Part shown: positions 52,260-61,698 of the stretch, in pieces | Position numbering within the stretch: position 1 is the first letter of the stretch | Layout: each line of letters opens with the position of its first letter | Assembly (NCBI RefSeq): GCF_037044555.1 | Contig: NZ_CP146276.1 | Coordinates: forward strand, 62,001 to 126,000 | DNA from: Pelagibacterium nitratireducens | GTDB taxonomy: Bacteria; Pseudomonadota; Alphaproteobacteria; Rhizobiales; Devosiaceae | Direction: 5' to 3' | DNA: 64,000 bases | Program-made: the position numbers and the translations under genes | Notes under the pieces: generated by a model | Seen by the model: the letters and a program-made list of their open reading frames with translations, nothing else | Database searches by the model: none | What the model was told of the DNA's origin: nothing

Positions 52260-53537
52260 TCACAATCGCCCCCATGCCTGGTGGATCAGCCCCTGAATCT
52301 CAAAATTCACGGCATCCATGCTGTCAATCGCTCGATCATATGTGTCTCGATTGAAGTTCGACCGCTCGACCTCATAGAGCGTCTGCTTGGTGAGGCCAGC
52401 ATCCGAGATCGCCGTGGACTTGAGCATAGGACTCTTCAGGATTTCCTCGGCGAGCATTGACTGCATAAATCCGACCATCTGCGCCTGAGGGACGTCCGTT
52501 GGCTCGTATCGGGTGATGAGATAACGTAACCAGTCGAGCCGCACTTCGGCGCCAGCATTCTTTATCGATTTCAAGATATTGCCAAGCATCAGCAGAAACT
52601 GGCTCATGGACATCAGGTCCAACATTTGTGGATGCACGGTGATCAGAACCGACGTCGCGGCCGAGAGGGCGGAAAGCGTGAGATATCCGAGCTGGGGCGG
52701 GCAATCGATGACGACGATGTCATAGCGTTCACTGACTGAGTCCAACGCGCGGGCGATCCTTGTGAAGAAACGCTTACCCTCTTGAGACGACGACTGCATT
52801 GCAAGAGGCGTCTCATACTCGTATTCTTGGAGCTCGAGGTTCGCTGGAATGATGTCGAGCAACGGAAAGTTCGTCTGGCGGATCACCTCTTCGACCGGGA
52901 CGGGATTATCGTATCGGATCGAATCGTAGAGCGAGGGGTTCTTATCGAGCTCCGGCTGGAAACCATGGAGGGCTGAAAGCGACGCCTGCGGATCAAGATC
53001 CACCGTCAATACTCTATGACCGGTAAGGGCAAGGTGTTGCGCGAGGTGCGCCGCAGTGGTGGTCTTTCCTGATCCGCCTTTGAAATTGACGACCGCGATG
53101 ACCTGGAGCTTTTCGTCAGGCTTGCGGTAGGGCACGTACTTTTTTGAGTCCGAGCGTCCGTTCTTATCGAGATAGTGCCGAAGTTCGGTCATCTGCTCGG
53201 CCGAATAGAAGCGCCGGCCGCCGGCCACGACCAAAGGATCAGGCCCCTTCTTTTCAAGATGAAGTCGTTTTAGATTATTCGGACTGACACCTAAATAGTG
53301 GGCGGCTTCAGCCATCGAGAACCGCCGAAGTGTCTTTTGCCCCTCGGAGGGAAACTTTTCGACCCGAAGTTGATCGAGCTTGCGCGAGATCTCGGCCCCT
53401 TGGGCGAGAATTTTATCGTCAAACTCAAATTCTGGGAGAAATGCCATCTCCGCTTTGTCCCTCGACGAGAAAATAGCGCCAAATTCGACCATTTGGCCAA
53501 TCTGGCGCCAGTATGAGCGATTCCCGTTCTCTGGCAA
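52260..53537 (-). CDS. repA: RepA partition ATPase (ParA type)
   Basis: Up to 425 residues. N-terminal MerR-like HTH (FSMAEAAHYLGVSPNNLKRL) precedes the deviant Walker A NFKGGSGKTTTAAHL, then DLDPQASLSALHG and VVIDCPPQLGYLTLSAL. RepA autorepresses repABC and, with RepB and parS, drives segregation. The start is uncertain: 53537, or in-frame ATG at 53447 (MAFLPEFEFDDKIL). A lux-box-like site lies 139 bp upstream of 53537. Confidence 0.93.
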   Translation of the reverse strand: MPENGNRSYWRQIGQMVEFGAIFSSRDKAEMAFLPEFEFDDKILAQGAEISRKLDQLRVEKFPSEGQKTLRRFSMAEAAHYLGVSPNNLKRLHLEKKGPDPLVVAGGRRFYSAEQMTELRHYLDKNGRSDSKKYVPYRKPDEKLQVIAVVNFKGGSGKTTTAAHLAQHLALTGHRVLTVDLDPQASLSALHGFQPELDKNPSLYDSIRYDNPVPVEEVIRQTNFPLLDIIPANLELQEYEYETPLAMQSSSQEGKRFFTRIARALDSVSERYDIVVIDCPPQLGYLTLSALSAATSVLITVHPQMLDLMSMSQFLLMLGNILKSIKNAGAEVRLDWLRYLITRYEPTDVPQAQMVGFMQSMLAEEILKSPMLKSTAISDAGLTKQTLYEVERSNFNRDTYDRAIDSMDAVNFEIQGLIHQAWGRL

Positions 53538-53675
53538 GCGATTTTAGGTTAACAAAAGGTTGCCACAGGAATGGCCGCCACCCACAGAAGCCCTGATACT
53601 TCCTGCTTTTTCCCTTTATATCAATGGTTTAATCAGGTTCCCTGAAGATGCGCGGGGCGAATTGAAGCCGCCGCC

Positions 53676-53695
53676 GCCTGGGAAGTTTCACAGGT
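53676..53695. promoter_or_regulatory. lux-box-like site upstream of repABC
   Basis: GCCTGGGAAGTTTCACAGGT shares its right half (AGTTTCACAGGT) exactly with the luxI-upstream box at 54670; the left half is degenerate. It lies in the 302-bp gap between luxR and repA, which has no gene. On Ti plasmids TraR activates repABC from tra boxes at this place. Confidence 0.6.
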
Positions 53696-53839
53696 CTCCC
53701 TTCCTCCGGATGAAAGATTTCTCGCCAGGCATTGCGTCAGAATCACCATCCGCATGATTGACTAAATCGAGCACCCTGCGCGGCGAACCCGACTGCAAGC
53801 GATGCGAAGATCGCGCACCCGACGCTCGCCCAAGTTCGG

Positions 53840-54601
53840 TCAAACCAGCTTTTGGCGCACAGCGAGCGCAACCGCATGGGTGAGATTGACCGCGCCCAGT
53901 TTTTCTCGCGCGTTTTGAAGATGGTATTCGACAGTCCGCGTGGTCGTACCAATGATCTGCGCAACTTCCGACATGCGCTTGCCTTTGGCCGTCCACGCCA
54001 AACACACCCGCTCGCGCTGGGTCAGCCGGACCCCTTGCGCGACCGCCGGCTCAAGCATCCATCGGCGCACATAAACATCGACATGCAAGCCAATCGCTTC
54101 AGCGGCTAGAGGACAGTCTTCGAGGCAGTTATCCGGACGACCAGACGATGCAAGCGTAAACAGGACACTCCGCCCGAAACCGGCTCGTATCGGAACCGAA
54201 ACGCCCGAAGTAATACCGAACGCACGCGCCTCTCCGAAGAAGCAGCGCCCCTCTCTAGACAAGTCGTCGTCCAGCTTGCCCTCGGACCACGCATAACAGC
54301 CCGTTGCTGTCCGGGCCAATTGCACCACCGGATCGATGCCGGCATAACCATTCGCCAGATAATTGCGCTGCCACGCACGCGGATACGTTGAGAACGTCTC
54401 AACTTCTGTGCCGCAGACCGAAAGATAGGCAAACCACTCAAAGCCGAGATCGGCCGCCAAATCCTTCAGCGACGATTTCACTCCGGTCATATCGCTTGCT
54501 GCTTCCAGCGAATCTCGAAGGTGATCAAGTGTCTGATTCCGCAAGCGTTCACTCCGACGTCTGTTAAACGATGCGCGCGCAAGCGCCCAGGTCTCATACA
54601 A
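53840..54601 (-). CDS. LuxR-family quorum-sensing regulator
   Basis: Up to 253 residues with an autoinducer-binding domain (FEWFAYLSVCG, TYPRAWQRNYLANGYAGIDP with the conserved W, Y and D) and a C-terminal LuxR HTH (RLTQRERVCLAWTAKGKRMS, TRTVEYHLQNAREKLGA). It resembles TraR in role and position. The first start is TTG 54601; an in-frame TTG at 54544 gives a more usual N-terminus. It is divergent from luxI and upstream of repABC. With the acyl-homoserine lactone made by the neighbouring LuxI it should bind the three lux-box-like sites. Confidence 0.88.
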   Translation of the reverse strand: MYETWALARASFNRRRSERLRNQTLDHLRDSLEAASDMTGVKSSLKDLAADLGFEWFAYLSVCGTEVETFSTYPRAWQRNYLANGYAGIDPVVQLARTATGCYAWSEGKLDDDLSREGRCFFGEARAFGITSGVSVPIRAGFGRSVLFTLASSGRPDNCLEDCPLAAEAIGLHVDVYVRRWMLEPAVAQGVRLTQRERVCLAWTAKGKRMSEVAQIIGTTTRTVEYHLQNAREKLGAVNLTHAVALAVRQKLV

Positions 54602-54669
54602 GTTTAGCCAATCCGGCAGCGCACTTCACCATTGCAGAACCATCTGTGCATGTGAGTCCACAAAGATTT

Positions 54670-54689
54670 ACCTGTGGAGTTTCACAGGT
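54670..54689. promoter_or_regulatory. lux box between luxR and luxI
   Basis: ACCTGTGGAGTTTCACAGGT is a perfect 7-bp dyad (ACCTGTG/CACAGGT) and nearly the consensus lux box. It ends 61 bp before the luxI start, where it can activate the luxI-trb operon. Confidence 0.85.
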
Positions 54690-54750
54690 GGCGAAGCGGG
54701 CCGTAGCTCGATTCAAGTGCCCCACGGGAAAACCATAATCGGGGGTCGTA

Positions 54751-55380
54751 ATGCAGGCATTCGCCATACGAGGGACAACAAGTGACACGAACGAACGGGC
54801 ACTTCTCACGCAGATGCACGTCCTTCGAACCCGGGTGTTCAAAGACCGGCTCGGCTGGGATGTCAAAGTCCGCAATGGGCAGGAGTTCGATGAGTACGAC
54901 GCGCTGAACCCGATTTATCTTGTGCTTTGTGATGGTCGTTCTCAGGTGATCGGCTGCGCCCGCTTACTGCCCTCAACGGGTCCCACCATGTTGGCAGGCA
55001 CGTTTCGGTTTCTGCTCGGCGATAGCCCCGTGCCGAAATCCCGCACGATCGTCGAGAGCTCCCGGTTCTGCGTCGAAACGAGTTCATCAACAGCTACGTC
55101 CGCGTCGGGACTACGTGAGGCAACATTGGCCCTTTTAGCGGGAGTCATCGAATTAGCGCGAAGCAATGGCTTCGACCAGATCGTCACCGTTACGGACACG
55201 CGCTTTGAGCGCGTCCTCAAGAGGGCTGCTTGGCCGCTCGAGCGGCTCAGCCCGCCGCACCCGGTCGGCAACACGATAGCGGTCGCTGGCACACTCATGG
55301 CCGACCTTGCCAGCTTCAATCGTGTGAAGCCCGACAGTTATCGTGGCCTTCTGCCCTCCGCCAAGGAAATCGCCGCCTAG
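54751..55380 (+). CDS. LuxI-family acyl-homoserine-lactone synthase (TraI type)
   Basis: A 209-residue synthase with the conserved residues of the family: RTRVFKDRLGWDV (R, F, W), EFDEYD (two Asp), VIGCARLLP (R) and TIVESSRFCV (E, R). It makes the AHL signal from SAM and an acyl-ACP; the acyl chain cannot be told. It is the first gene of the trb operon (16 bp before trbB), the same arrangement as traI-trb on Ti plasmids. Confidence 0.9.
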   Translation: MQAFAIRGTTSDTNERALLTQMHVLRTRVFKDRLGWDVKVRNGQEFDEYDALNPIYLVLCDGRSQVIGCARLLPSTGPTMLAGTFRFLLGDSPVPKSRTIVESSRFCVETSSSTATSASGLREATLALLAGVIELARSNGFDQIVTVTDTRFERVLKRAAWPLERLSPPHPVGNTIAVAGTLMADLASFNRVKPDSYRGLLPSAKEIAA

Positions 55381-55395
55381 TGCGGTGACCGTGGA

Positions 55396-56376
55396 ATGAG
55401 CGAATCCCTGAGAAGGTTGGTCTTCAGCCTGCGCGACTCCCTTGGCGCGACGATCACTGCTGCACTCGATGACGAGCAGGTCGTCGAGGTGATGCTAAAC
55501 CCTGATGGCAAACTGTTTATCGAACGGGCAGGGCAGGGGATCGTGCATGCTGGCATGATGCTGCCCTCTGACGCCGAGATCGTCATCGGCAAGGTGGCCC
55601 ACGCGCTAATAACCGAAGTGCACCGAAACCGCCCTATCATTTCCGGGGAGCTTCCGCTTGGCGGGCATCGCTTTGAGGGCATTCTGCCGCCGGCTGCGCC
55701 GAAACCCATGTTCACCATCCGAAAGCGGGCCTCGATGCTGTTCCGGCTCGATCGCTATGTTGCCGATGGCATCATGACGCCGGGCCAGGTCGAGGTCATC
55801 CGCGAAGCGATCACGAACCGGCTCAATATCGTGATCTCTGGCGGCACCGGCACCGGCAAAACCACCCTGACCAACGCAATTCTGGCAGAGCTGGTCGAGG
55901 TCACGCCGGATCATCGTCTGGTGATCCTTGAGGACACCGCCGAGATCCAGTGTTCGGCAAAGAACCATGTGTCCCTGCACACCACCGATACGGTCGATAT
56001 GGGCCGTTTGCTGAAATCGACGATGCGGCTCCGTCCGGACCGCATCATCGTGGGCGAGGTTCGCGACGGTGCGGCCCTGACGCTCCTAAAGGCGTGGAAC
56101 ACCGGCCATCCGGGCGGAGTGACGACGGTTCACTCCAATTCGGCTCTCGCGGCTTTGACCCGCCTCGAGCAGCTTGTTGCGGAAGTGTCCACGCAACCGA
56201 TGCCCGAAGTCATCGGGGAGGCGGTTGATCTGATCGTTTCCATCGAGCGCGCGCCGCAAGGCCGCGTGGTTCGGGAAATCCTCAAGGTCGATGGGTTCCG
56301 TAATGGAACCTACCAGACGAGGCCGATTGGCAATCCAAAATCCGACAGTATGCAGGGAAAGCTCCATGTCGCGTAA
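55396..56376 (+). CDS. trbB: TrbB, VirB11-type ATPase
   Basis: A 326-residue traffic ATPase with Walker [17 protein letters not shown], Asp box [12 protein letters not shown], and Walker [17 protein letters not shown]; the His box [14 protein letters not shown] is complete. It forms a hexamer at the base of the type IV secretion channel and switches pilus assembly and DNA transfer. It overlaps trbC by 11 bp. Confidence 0.93.
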   Translation: MSESLRRLVFSLRDSLGATITAALDDEQVVEVMLNPDGKLFIERAGQGIVHAGMMLPSDAEIVIGKVAHALITEVHRNRPIISGELPLGGHRFEGILPPAAPKPMFTIRKRASMLFRLDRYVADGIMTPGQVEVIREAITNRLNIVISGGTGTGKTTLTNAILAELVEVTPDHRLVILEDTAEIQCSAKNHVSLHTTDTVDMGRLLKSTMRLRPDRIIVGEVRDGAALTLLKAWNTGHPGGVTTVHSNSALAALTRLEQLVAEVSTQPMPEVIGEAVDLIVSIERAPQGRVVREILKVDGFRNGTYQTRPIGNPKSDSMQGKLHVA

Positions 56377-56722
56377 AATCCTATCGCTCACGCTCGCCCT
56401 CGCCGCAGCGTCTGTTTTCATGATTGAACCGGCGCTTGCTGGCGGCGGCGGCGGTCTTCCGTGGGAAGGCCCGCTTCAACAGATCCAGCAATCGATTACC
56501 GGCCCGGTCGCTGGCGCCATCGCGCTTGCCGCGGTCGCCATTGCCGGCGGCATGTTGATCTTCGGTGGCGAGCTAAACGACTTTGCCCGCCGTCTTGTCT
56601 TTGTCGTACTCGTCGCCGGCATTCTGCTCGGCGCAACACAGATTGTTGCTCTATTCGGTGCTGGCGGCGCCTCGATTGGCGTGCCAGAGGTCGCCGCCGC
56701 CACAACGTCGGAACTTCGCTAG
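56366..56722 (+). CDS. trbC: TrbC, VirB2-type pilin
   Basis: A 118-residue pre-pilin from ATG 56366 with a signal peptide ([20 protein letters not shown] ending in ALA-G) and two hydrophobic segments ([17 protein letters not shown] and [20 protein letters not shown]). In related systems the mature pilin is processed by TraF. The stop overlaps the trbD start by one base. Confidence 0.88.
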   Translation: MSRKILSLTLALAAASVFMIEPALAGGGGGLPWEGPLQQIQQSITGPVAGAIALAAVAIAGGMLIFGGELNDFARRLVFVVLVAGILLGATQIVALFGAGGASIGVPEVAAATTSELR

Positions 56723-57021
56723 TGGCTGAGATTGGCGACAACCTTGATAGGGCGCGGATTCACCGCGCCCTATCAAGGCCGACCCTCCTGTTCGGGGCGG
56801 ATCGTGAACTTGCGCTGGTGACTGGCCTTCTGGCCGTCATCCTCGTTTTCGTGGTCCTGACGATTGTTTCTGCGGTCCTGGGGGCGGTGATCTGGATCGT
56901 GGTCGTTGGGCTGCTGCGCATGATGGCCAAATCCGATCCGTTCCTGCGGCACGTCTATGTGCGCCACATCAAGTACCGGTCCTATTACCGGCCAACCTCG
57001 ACCCCTTGGCGGAAATACTGA
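56722..57021 (+). CDS. trbD: TrbD, VirB3-type protein
   Basis: A 99-residue inner-membrane protein from GTG 56722 (TAGTG overlap). The motif IHRALSRPTLLFGADRELAL is typical of VirB3/TrbD, followed by two hydrophobic stretches (ALVTGLLAVILVFVVLTIV, GAVIWIVVVGLLRMM). Assists the VirB4 ATPase. Confidence 0.88.
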   Translation: MAEIGDNLDRARIHRALSRPTLLFGADRELALVTGLLAVILVFVVLTIVSAVLGAVIWIVVVGLLRMMAKSDPFLRHVYVRHIKYRSYYRPTSTPWRKY

Positions 57022-57025
57022 TACA

Positions 57026-59464
57026 ATGGTTGCGCTAAAGAAATTTCGGCACGCGGGGCCGTCATTCTCCGACCTTTTGCCCTACGCGGCACTGGTCGAA
57101 AACGGCATCATGCTCCTAAAGGACGGTTCGCTGATGGCGGGCTGGTATTTCGCCGGGCCGGACAGTGAAAGCTCGACCGATTTCGAGCGCAACGAGGTTT
57201 CGCGCCAGATCAATACCATCCTCGCCCGCCTCGGGACGGGCTGGATGATACAGGTCGAAGCGATCCGCATCCCAACGACAAGCTATCCCTCGCCGGAGCA
57301 ATGCTATTTCCCCGACCCTGTATCGCGCCTGATTGACGATGAGCGGCGCAGGCGCTTTGAGCGTGCGGACGGCCATTTTGCGAGCCAGCACGCCATCATC
57401 CTGACCTATCGCGAGCCCGAACAGCGCAAGTCGGGATTGGTCAAATATGTTTACTCCGATGCCGACTCCCGGCGCGAAACGAACGCCGATCGCATCCTGA
57501 ACAAGTTCAAGACCGCGATACGGGAATTTGAGCAATACATGGCGAACGTTGTGCAGATACGGCGGATGCAGACCCATGAGGTTGAAGAACGGGGCGGAGC
57601 CAAGATCGCCAAATATGACGATCTTTTGCAGTTCGCCCGCTTCTGCATCGTGGGGGAAACCCACCCGATCCGGCTTCCCGATATCCCGATGTATCTCGAC
57701 TACGTCGTGACGGCCGAGTTCCACCATGGCCTCTCGCCACTGGTGGACAATCGCTATGTCGGCGTTGTGGCGATTGACGGTTTTCCGGCCGAGAGCTGGC
57801 CGGGCATTCTCAATTCGCTCGATCTCATGCCACTGACCTATCGCTGGTCGTCTCGCTTCATGTTCCTCGATCCCGTCGAAGCACGACAAAAGCTCGAACG
57901 GACGCGCAAAAAGTGGGTACAGAAGGTCCGGCCCTTCATGGATCAGCTTTTCCAGACCAATTCGGGCGCCATCGACCAGGACGCCGCTTTGATGGTGGCC
58001 GAAAGTGAGGACGCCATCGCGGCGGCCAATAGCCAGCTCATCGCCTATGGCTATTACACGCCGGTCATCATGATATTCGAGACCGATGAGGCTCGCCTGC
58101 GCGAAAAGTGCGAGGGCGTTCGGCGTTTGATCCAGGCCGAAGGTTTTGCCGCGCGGATCGAAACGCTCAACGCCACCGAAGCCTATTTGGGGAGCTTGCC
58201 GGGCAACTGGTACGCCAATATCCGCGAACCGCTGATCCACACACGCAATCTCGCTGACATGGTGCCGCTCAATTCGGTGTGGTCTGGTGAAGCCGAAGCG
58301 CCGTGCCCGTTCTATCCGGAAGGCTCGCCCCCGCTGATGCAGGTGGCCTCTGGCTCAAGCCCGTTCCGGCTCAACCTGCATGTTGGCGACGTCGGCCACA
58401 CCCTGATTTTCGGGCCAACCGGTTCGGGCAAATCCACTTTGCTCGCGCTGATCGCAGCACAGTTCCGACGCTACAAAGACGCGCAGGTTTTTGCCTTCGA
58501 CAAGGGCAAGTCCATGTACCCGCTCACCGTCGCGGTTGGCGGCGATCATTACGATGTTGGCTCGGACGATGTTCTGGCCTTCGCGCCGCTTTCCGAACTG
58601 GAAACGGATTCGGACAAGGCTTGGGCGGCCGAATGGATCGAAACGCTGATTACGATGCAGGGGGTCAAGGTCGATCCTGACCATCGCAACGCGATCAGCC
58701 ATCAGATTGATCTTATGGCCAGCTCCGAACATCGGTCCCTCTCGGACTTCGTGTCGGGCGTTCAGAAGCGCGATATCAAGGATGCGCTTCAACACTACAC
58801 CGTTGAAGGCCCGATGGGGAACCTGCTCGACGCCGAAAGGGATACCCTCAAGCTTTCCGCGTTCCAGACTTTTGAAATCGAAGAGCTGATGAACATGGGG
58901 GACCGCAACCTTGTGCCGGTCCTGCTCTACCTGTTCCGTCGGATCGAAAAGCGCCTGACGGGCGAGCCCAGCCTTATCATTCTCGATGAGGCTTGGCTGA
59001 TGCTTGGTCATCCCGCTTTCAGGGAAAAGATCAGAGAATGGCTCAAGGTTCTGCGCAAGGCCAATTGCGCCGTTATCCTTGCCACGCAGTCGATATCAGA
59101 CGCGACCGGCTCGGGCATTATCGACGTTCTCAAAGAGAGCTGCCCGACCAAGATTTGCCTGCCAAACGGGGCAGCCCGCGAATCTGGCACGCGCGAGTTT
59201 TATGAACGGATCGGCTTCAACGAGCGGCAAATTGAGATCGTCGCAACCGCCACTCCCAAGCGCGAATACTATGTGGCCTCGCCGGACGGGCGGCGGCTGT
59301 TCGACATGGCCCTGGGGCCAATCACCCTGTCTTTCGTGGGCGCGTCCGGAAAGGACGACATCAAGCGGATCAAGGATCTGCGGCAAGCCTACGGCGACGA
59401 CTGGACTACCCATTGGCTTTTATCGAGAGGAATCGAAGATGCGACTCTACGCCAAGCTTGGTAG
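57026..59464 (+). CDS. trbE: TrbE, VirB4-type ATPase
   Basis: An 812-residue ATPase from ATG 57026. An N-terminal CagE/TrbE/VirB domain is followed by Walker A GPTGSGKSTLLALIAAQF and Walker B LIILDEAWLMLG, then ATQSISDATGSG. It powers pilus biogenesis at the inner membrane. Its end overlaps trbJ by 26 bp. Confidence 0.93.
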   Translation: MVALKKFRHAGPSFSDLLPYAALVENGIMLLKDGSLMAGWYFAGPDSESSTDFERNEVSRQINTILARLGTGWMIQVEAIRIPTTSYPSPEQCYFPDPVSRLIDDERRRRFERADGHFASQHAIILTYREPEQRKSGLVKYVYSDADSRRETNADRILNKFKTAIREFEQYMANVVQIRRMQTHEVEERGGAKIAKYDDLLQFARFCIVGETHPIRLPDIPMYLDYVVTAEFHHGLSPLVDNRYVGVVAIDGFPAESWPGILNSLDLMPLTYRWSSRFMFLDPVEARQKLERTRKKWVQKVRPFMDQLFQTNSGAIDQDAALMVAESEDAIAAANSQLIAYGYYTPVIMIFETDEARLREKCEGVRRLIQAEGFAARIETLNATEAYLGSLPGNWYANIREPLIHTRNLADMVPLNSVWSGEAEAPCPFYPEGSPPLMQVASGSSPFRLNLHVGDVGHTLIFGPTGSGKSTLLALIAAQFRRYKDAQVFAFDKGKSMYPLTVAVGGDHYDVGSDDVLAFAPLSELETDSDKAWAAEWIETLITMQGVKVDPDHRNAISHQIDLMASSEHRSLSDFVSGVQKRDIKDALQHYTVEGPMGNLLDAERDTLKLSAFQTFEIEELMNMGDRNLVPVLLYLFRRIEKRLTGEPSLIILDEAWLMLGHPAFREKIREWLKVLRKANCAVILATQSISDATGSGIIDVLKESCPTKICLPNGAARESGTREFYERIGFNERQIEIVATATPKREYYVASPDGRRLFDMALGPITLSFVGASGKDDIKRIKDLRQAYGDDWTTHWLLSRGIEDATLRQAW

Positions 59465-60224
59465 CGCGGCCCTGTCCGCTGTCCTGTCGGCCGGCCTGAC
59501 TGGCGCTGCCCATGCCGGGGCGGCGGCGGGCGGCGCGACCGAATGGACGCAGCTACTCAACAACGCCCAGCTCATCGACCTGGCCGGCACCAATGTTGAA
59601 CAGGTCGGGCAGAATGCGCAGCAGATTGCCAACCAGCTCACTCAAATCCAGAACCAGATCGACCAGTACCGCACGATGCTGCAAAATCTGGAACAACTTC
59701 CAGAAAACATCTGGGGTGATGCGGTTGCCGATCTGAACCAGCTTCAACAGCTTGTCGCCCAAGGCGACGGTATCGCCTTTTCCATGGGCAATCTCGATGA
59801 CGTTCTCAAAGAGCGTTTTGGTTCATATGCGGATTTCCAGGGCAGTCTGCCGGAAGATTTCTCGTCCATGTACGATTCATGGTCGCGGACCAATCGCGAC
59901 ACGATCGCCGGCACGCTCGCCGGGGCGGGCCTGACGGCCGATCAGTTCCAAACCGAAGCGCAAACCATGGCGCAATTGCAGCGCCAGTCGGAAACCGCTG
60001 TCGGCCAGATGCAGGCTTTGCAGGTCGGCCATTCAATCGCCAGTCAGCAAGTTGAGCAGATGCAGAAGCTTCGCGGGCTTTTGTCTCAGCAAACCACGAT
60101 GATGGGCACCTGGTATCAGTCGGAACAGGCTGAACGCGATTTGGCGCAGGCCCGCCGCGACGCCTTCTTTAACAGCAATGTTCCCTCGACCTCGGGCGGC
60201 CAGGAAATGGCCCCCAGGTGGTGA
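59439..60224 (+). CDS. trbJ: TrbJ, VirB5-type protein
   Basis: A 261-residue secreted protein from ATG 59439, with a signal peptide (YAKLGSAALSAVLSAGLTGA, AHA-G) and long helices rich in Gln (QNAQQIANQLTQIQNQIDQY), typical of VirB5 minor pilins. The last residues SGGQEMAPRW recur at the end of the next gene. Confidence 0.88.
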   Translation: MRLYAKLGSAALSAVLSAGLTGAAHAGAAAGGATEWTQLLNNAQLIDLAGTNVEQVGQNAQQIANQLTQIQNQIDQYRTMLQNLEQLPENIWGDAVADLNQLQQLVAQGDGIAFSMGNLDDVLKERFGSYADFQGSLPEDFSSMYDSWSRTNRDTIAGTLAGAGLTADQFQTEAQTMAQLQRQSETAVGQMQALQVGHSIASQQVEQMQKLRGLLSQQTTMMGTWYQSEQAERDLAQARRDAFFNSNVPSTSGGQEMAPRW

Positions 60225-60226
60225 AT

Positions 60227-60487
60227 ATGCCGGCGATATCTCTGCCCGTTGTCGTCGTGATCGCGCTTCTTTCGGCTGTCGCCGGAAGCGCGGTCACCTA
60301 TGTCGTCGTGCCCACCGATGACCCGCAAGCGCGGGCGCTGTTGGCCCGGCAGGTCGAACTTCTCGAACAGGAAGCCGCCGCGCGCGAAGCGGCGGCCGAA
60401 CGCCGTCAGGACTTCTTTGGGTCCAATCCCGACACCTTTCCCACATCGGGCGGCCAGGAAATGGCTCCTCGGTTCGGGACGAACTGA
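60227..60487 (+). CDS. trbK: TrbK-position protein, small membrane-anchored
   Basis: An 86-residue protein with one N-terminal hydrophobic helix (ISLPVVVVIALLSAVAGSAV) and a charged helix. It stands where trbK (entry exclusion) lies in trb operons. It lacks the lipobox Cys seen in some TrbK, so the gene name rests on position. It ends SGGQEMAPRFGTN, copying the trbJ C-terminus. An in-frame GTG at 60218 is an alternative start that overlaps the trbJ stop. Confidence 0.6.
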   Translation: MPAISLPVVVVIALLSAVAGSAVTYVVVPTDDPQARALLARQVELLEQEAAAREAAAERRQDFFGSNPDTFPTSGGQEMAPRFGTN

Positions 60488-60498
60488 GGGGTATCGTC

Positions 60499-61668
60499 AT
60501 GCGCGCTGGCACTCTCCTGAAGATCTCAGGCGTCTTCCTCGGCTTGGCTGTGCTGGTCGATCCTGCCATTGCGCAGGACGGATCGGTGCTAACAGAGATG
60601 GAGAACCAGGTCGTTGCCGCAACGCAAGGGTGGCAGGATCGGGTGCTTGACGCGGCAACCTCGCTGTTCTGGATTCTGGCCGGCATCGAGGTCGGCATAG
60701 CCGCCGTTATGCTGGCCATTCAGGCTCCGGCGATCGAAGCGTGGTTTGGCGAGCTGGTGCGCCGCATCCTTTTCATCGGCTTCTTCCTGTTCGTCCTGCA
60801 GGTCGGGCCTGAGTTTGCACGGGCCGTTGTCGATAGCCTCTTCCAGATTGGTGCTGACGGAGGCTCTGCGTCGCCGGCCAATGTTTTCAATGCCGGCATT
60901 CGTGTTGCATCGCAGCTCTCGGATAACGCGCAGTTCGGCCTCTTCGAGGACAATGCCATGGCCATGGCAGCGGTCTTTGCCATGATCGTGGTGGTGATCT
61001 GCTTCGCGCTCGTGGCCGCAATCTTCGTTTCCGTTCTCGTAGAGATGTATGTCGGCCTGCTGGCCGGGATGATTATGCTCGGCCTCGGCGGCTCGTCCTT
61101 CACCAAGGACTTCGCAGTCCGCTACCTCGTTTATGCATTTTCGGTCGGCATGAAGTTGATGGCGCTCGTGATGATCGCGCGCATCGGCTCGGAAGTGCTG
61201 ATCGGCATGTCCAACAACACCACGAGCGAAGACCAGTTTCTGACGACGCTCACGATCGCGGGGATCTCGGTCGTCGTCTTCATGATCGCGATGTACGTCC
61301 CCAACATCATTCAAGGCGTGGTCCAGGGGGTATCGGTCAGCAACGGCATGGAAACATTCCGGGCCGGGGCACAGATCGGGTCCTTCGCAGCTCTCGGGGC
61401 CGGGGCCGCTCTTGGGGCGGCGGGCGTTGCCAAGGGCGGCATGGCCGCCGCTAGCGCGGCAAAGGCTGGCGGGGCCGGCTTCGGCGGTCAAGCCTCGGTG
61501 GCAATGAAGGCGATGGGCGGCTCTGTGGGCGGTGCCGCCGCCGACAAGCTCATGGGCATTCCCGGCGCGCGGATGGGTTCGACCCTCGGGCTCGCCAATC
61601 AGAAGCTCCGCGACAGCCAACAGGGGCGCGGCGGAAACAGCAACAGAATGATGGACGACGGCAAATGA
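60499..61668 (+). CDS. trbL: TrbL, VirB6-type polytopic protein
   Basis: A 389-residue protein with a signal peptide (ISGVFLGLAVLVDPAIA) and about six to seven hydrophobic segments, among them AAVFAMIVVVICFALVAAIF and YVGLLAGMIMLGLGGSSF. The C-terminus is low-complexity, rich in Gly and Ala. It forms part of the inner-membrane channel. Confidence 0.9.
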   Translation: MRAGTLLKISGVFLGLAVLVDPAIAQDGSVLTEMENQVVAATQGWQDRVLDAATSLFWILAGIEVGIAAVMLAIQAPAIEAWFGELVRRILFIGFFLFVLQVGPEFARAVVDSLFQIGADGGSASPANVFNAGIRVASQLSDNAQFGLFEDNAMAMAAVFAMIVVVICFALVAAIFVSVLVEMYVGLLAGMIMLGLGGSSFTKDFAVRYLVYAFSVGMKLMALVMIARIGSEVLIGMSNNTTSEDQFLTTLTIAGISVVVFMIAMYVPNIIQGVVQGVSVSNGMETFRAGAQIGSFAALGAGAALGAAGVAKGGMAAASAAKAGGAGFGGQASVAMKAMGGSVGGAAADKLMGIPGARMGSTLGLANQKLRDSQQGRGGNSNRMMDDGK

Positions 61669-61698
61669 GCGTTCGCAAGCAACTTCGAGGCATAGCGC

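Noticed and set aside
57116-58240. Minus-strand frame of 374 residues inside trbE
   Set aside because: Antisense shadow of the VirB4-type ATPase.
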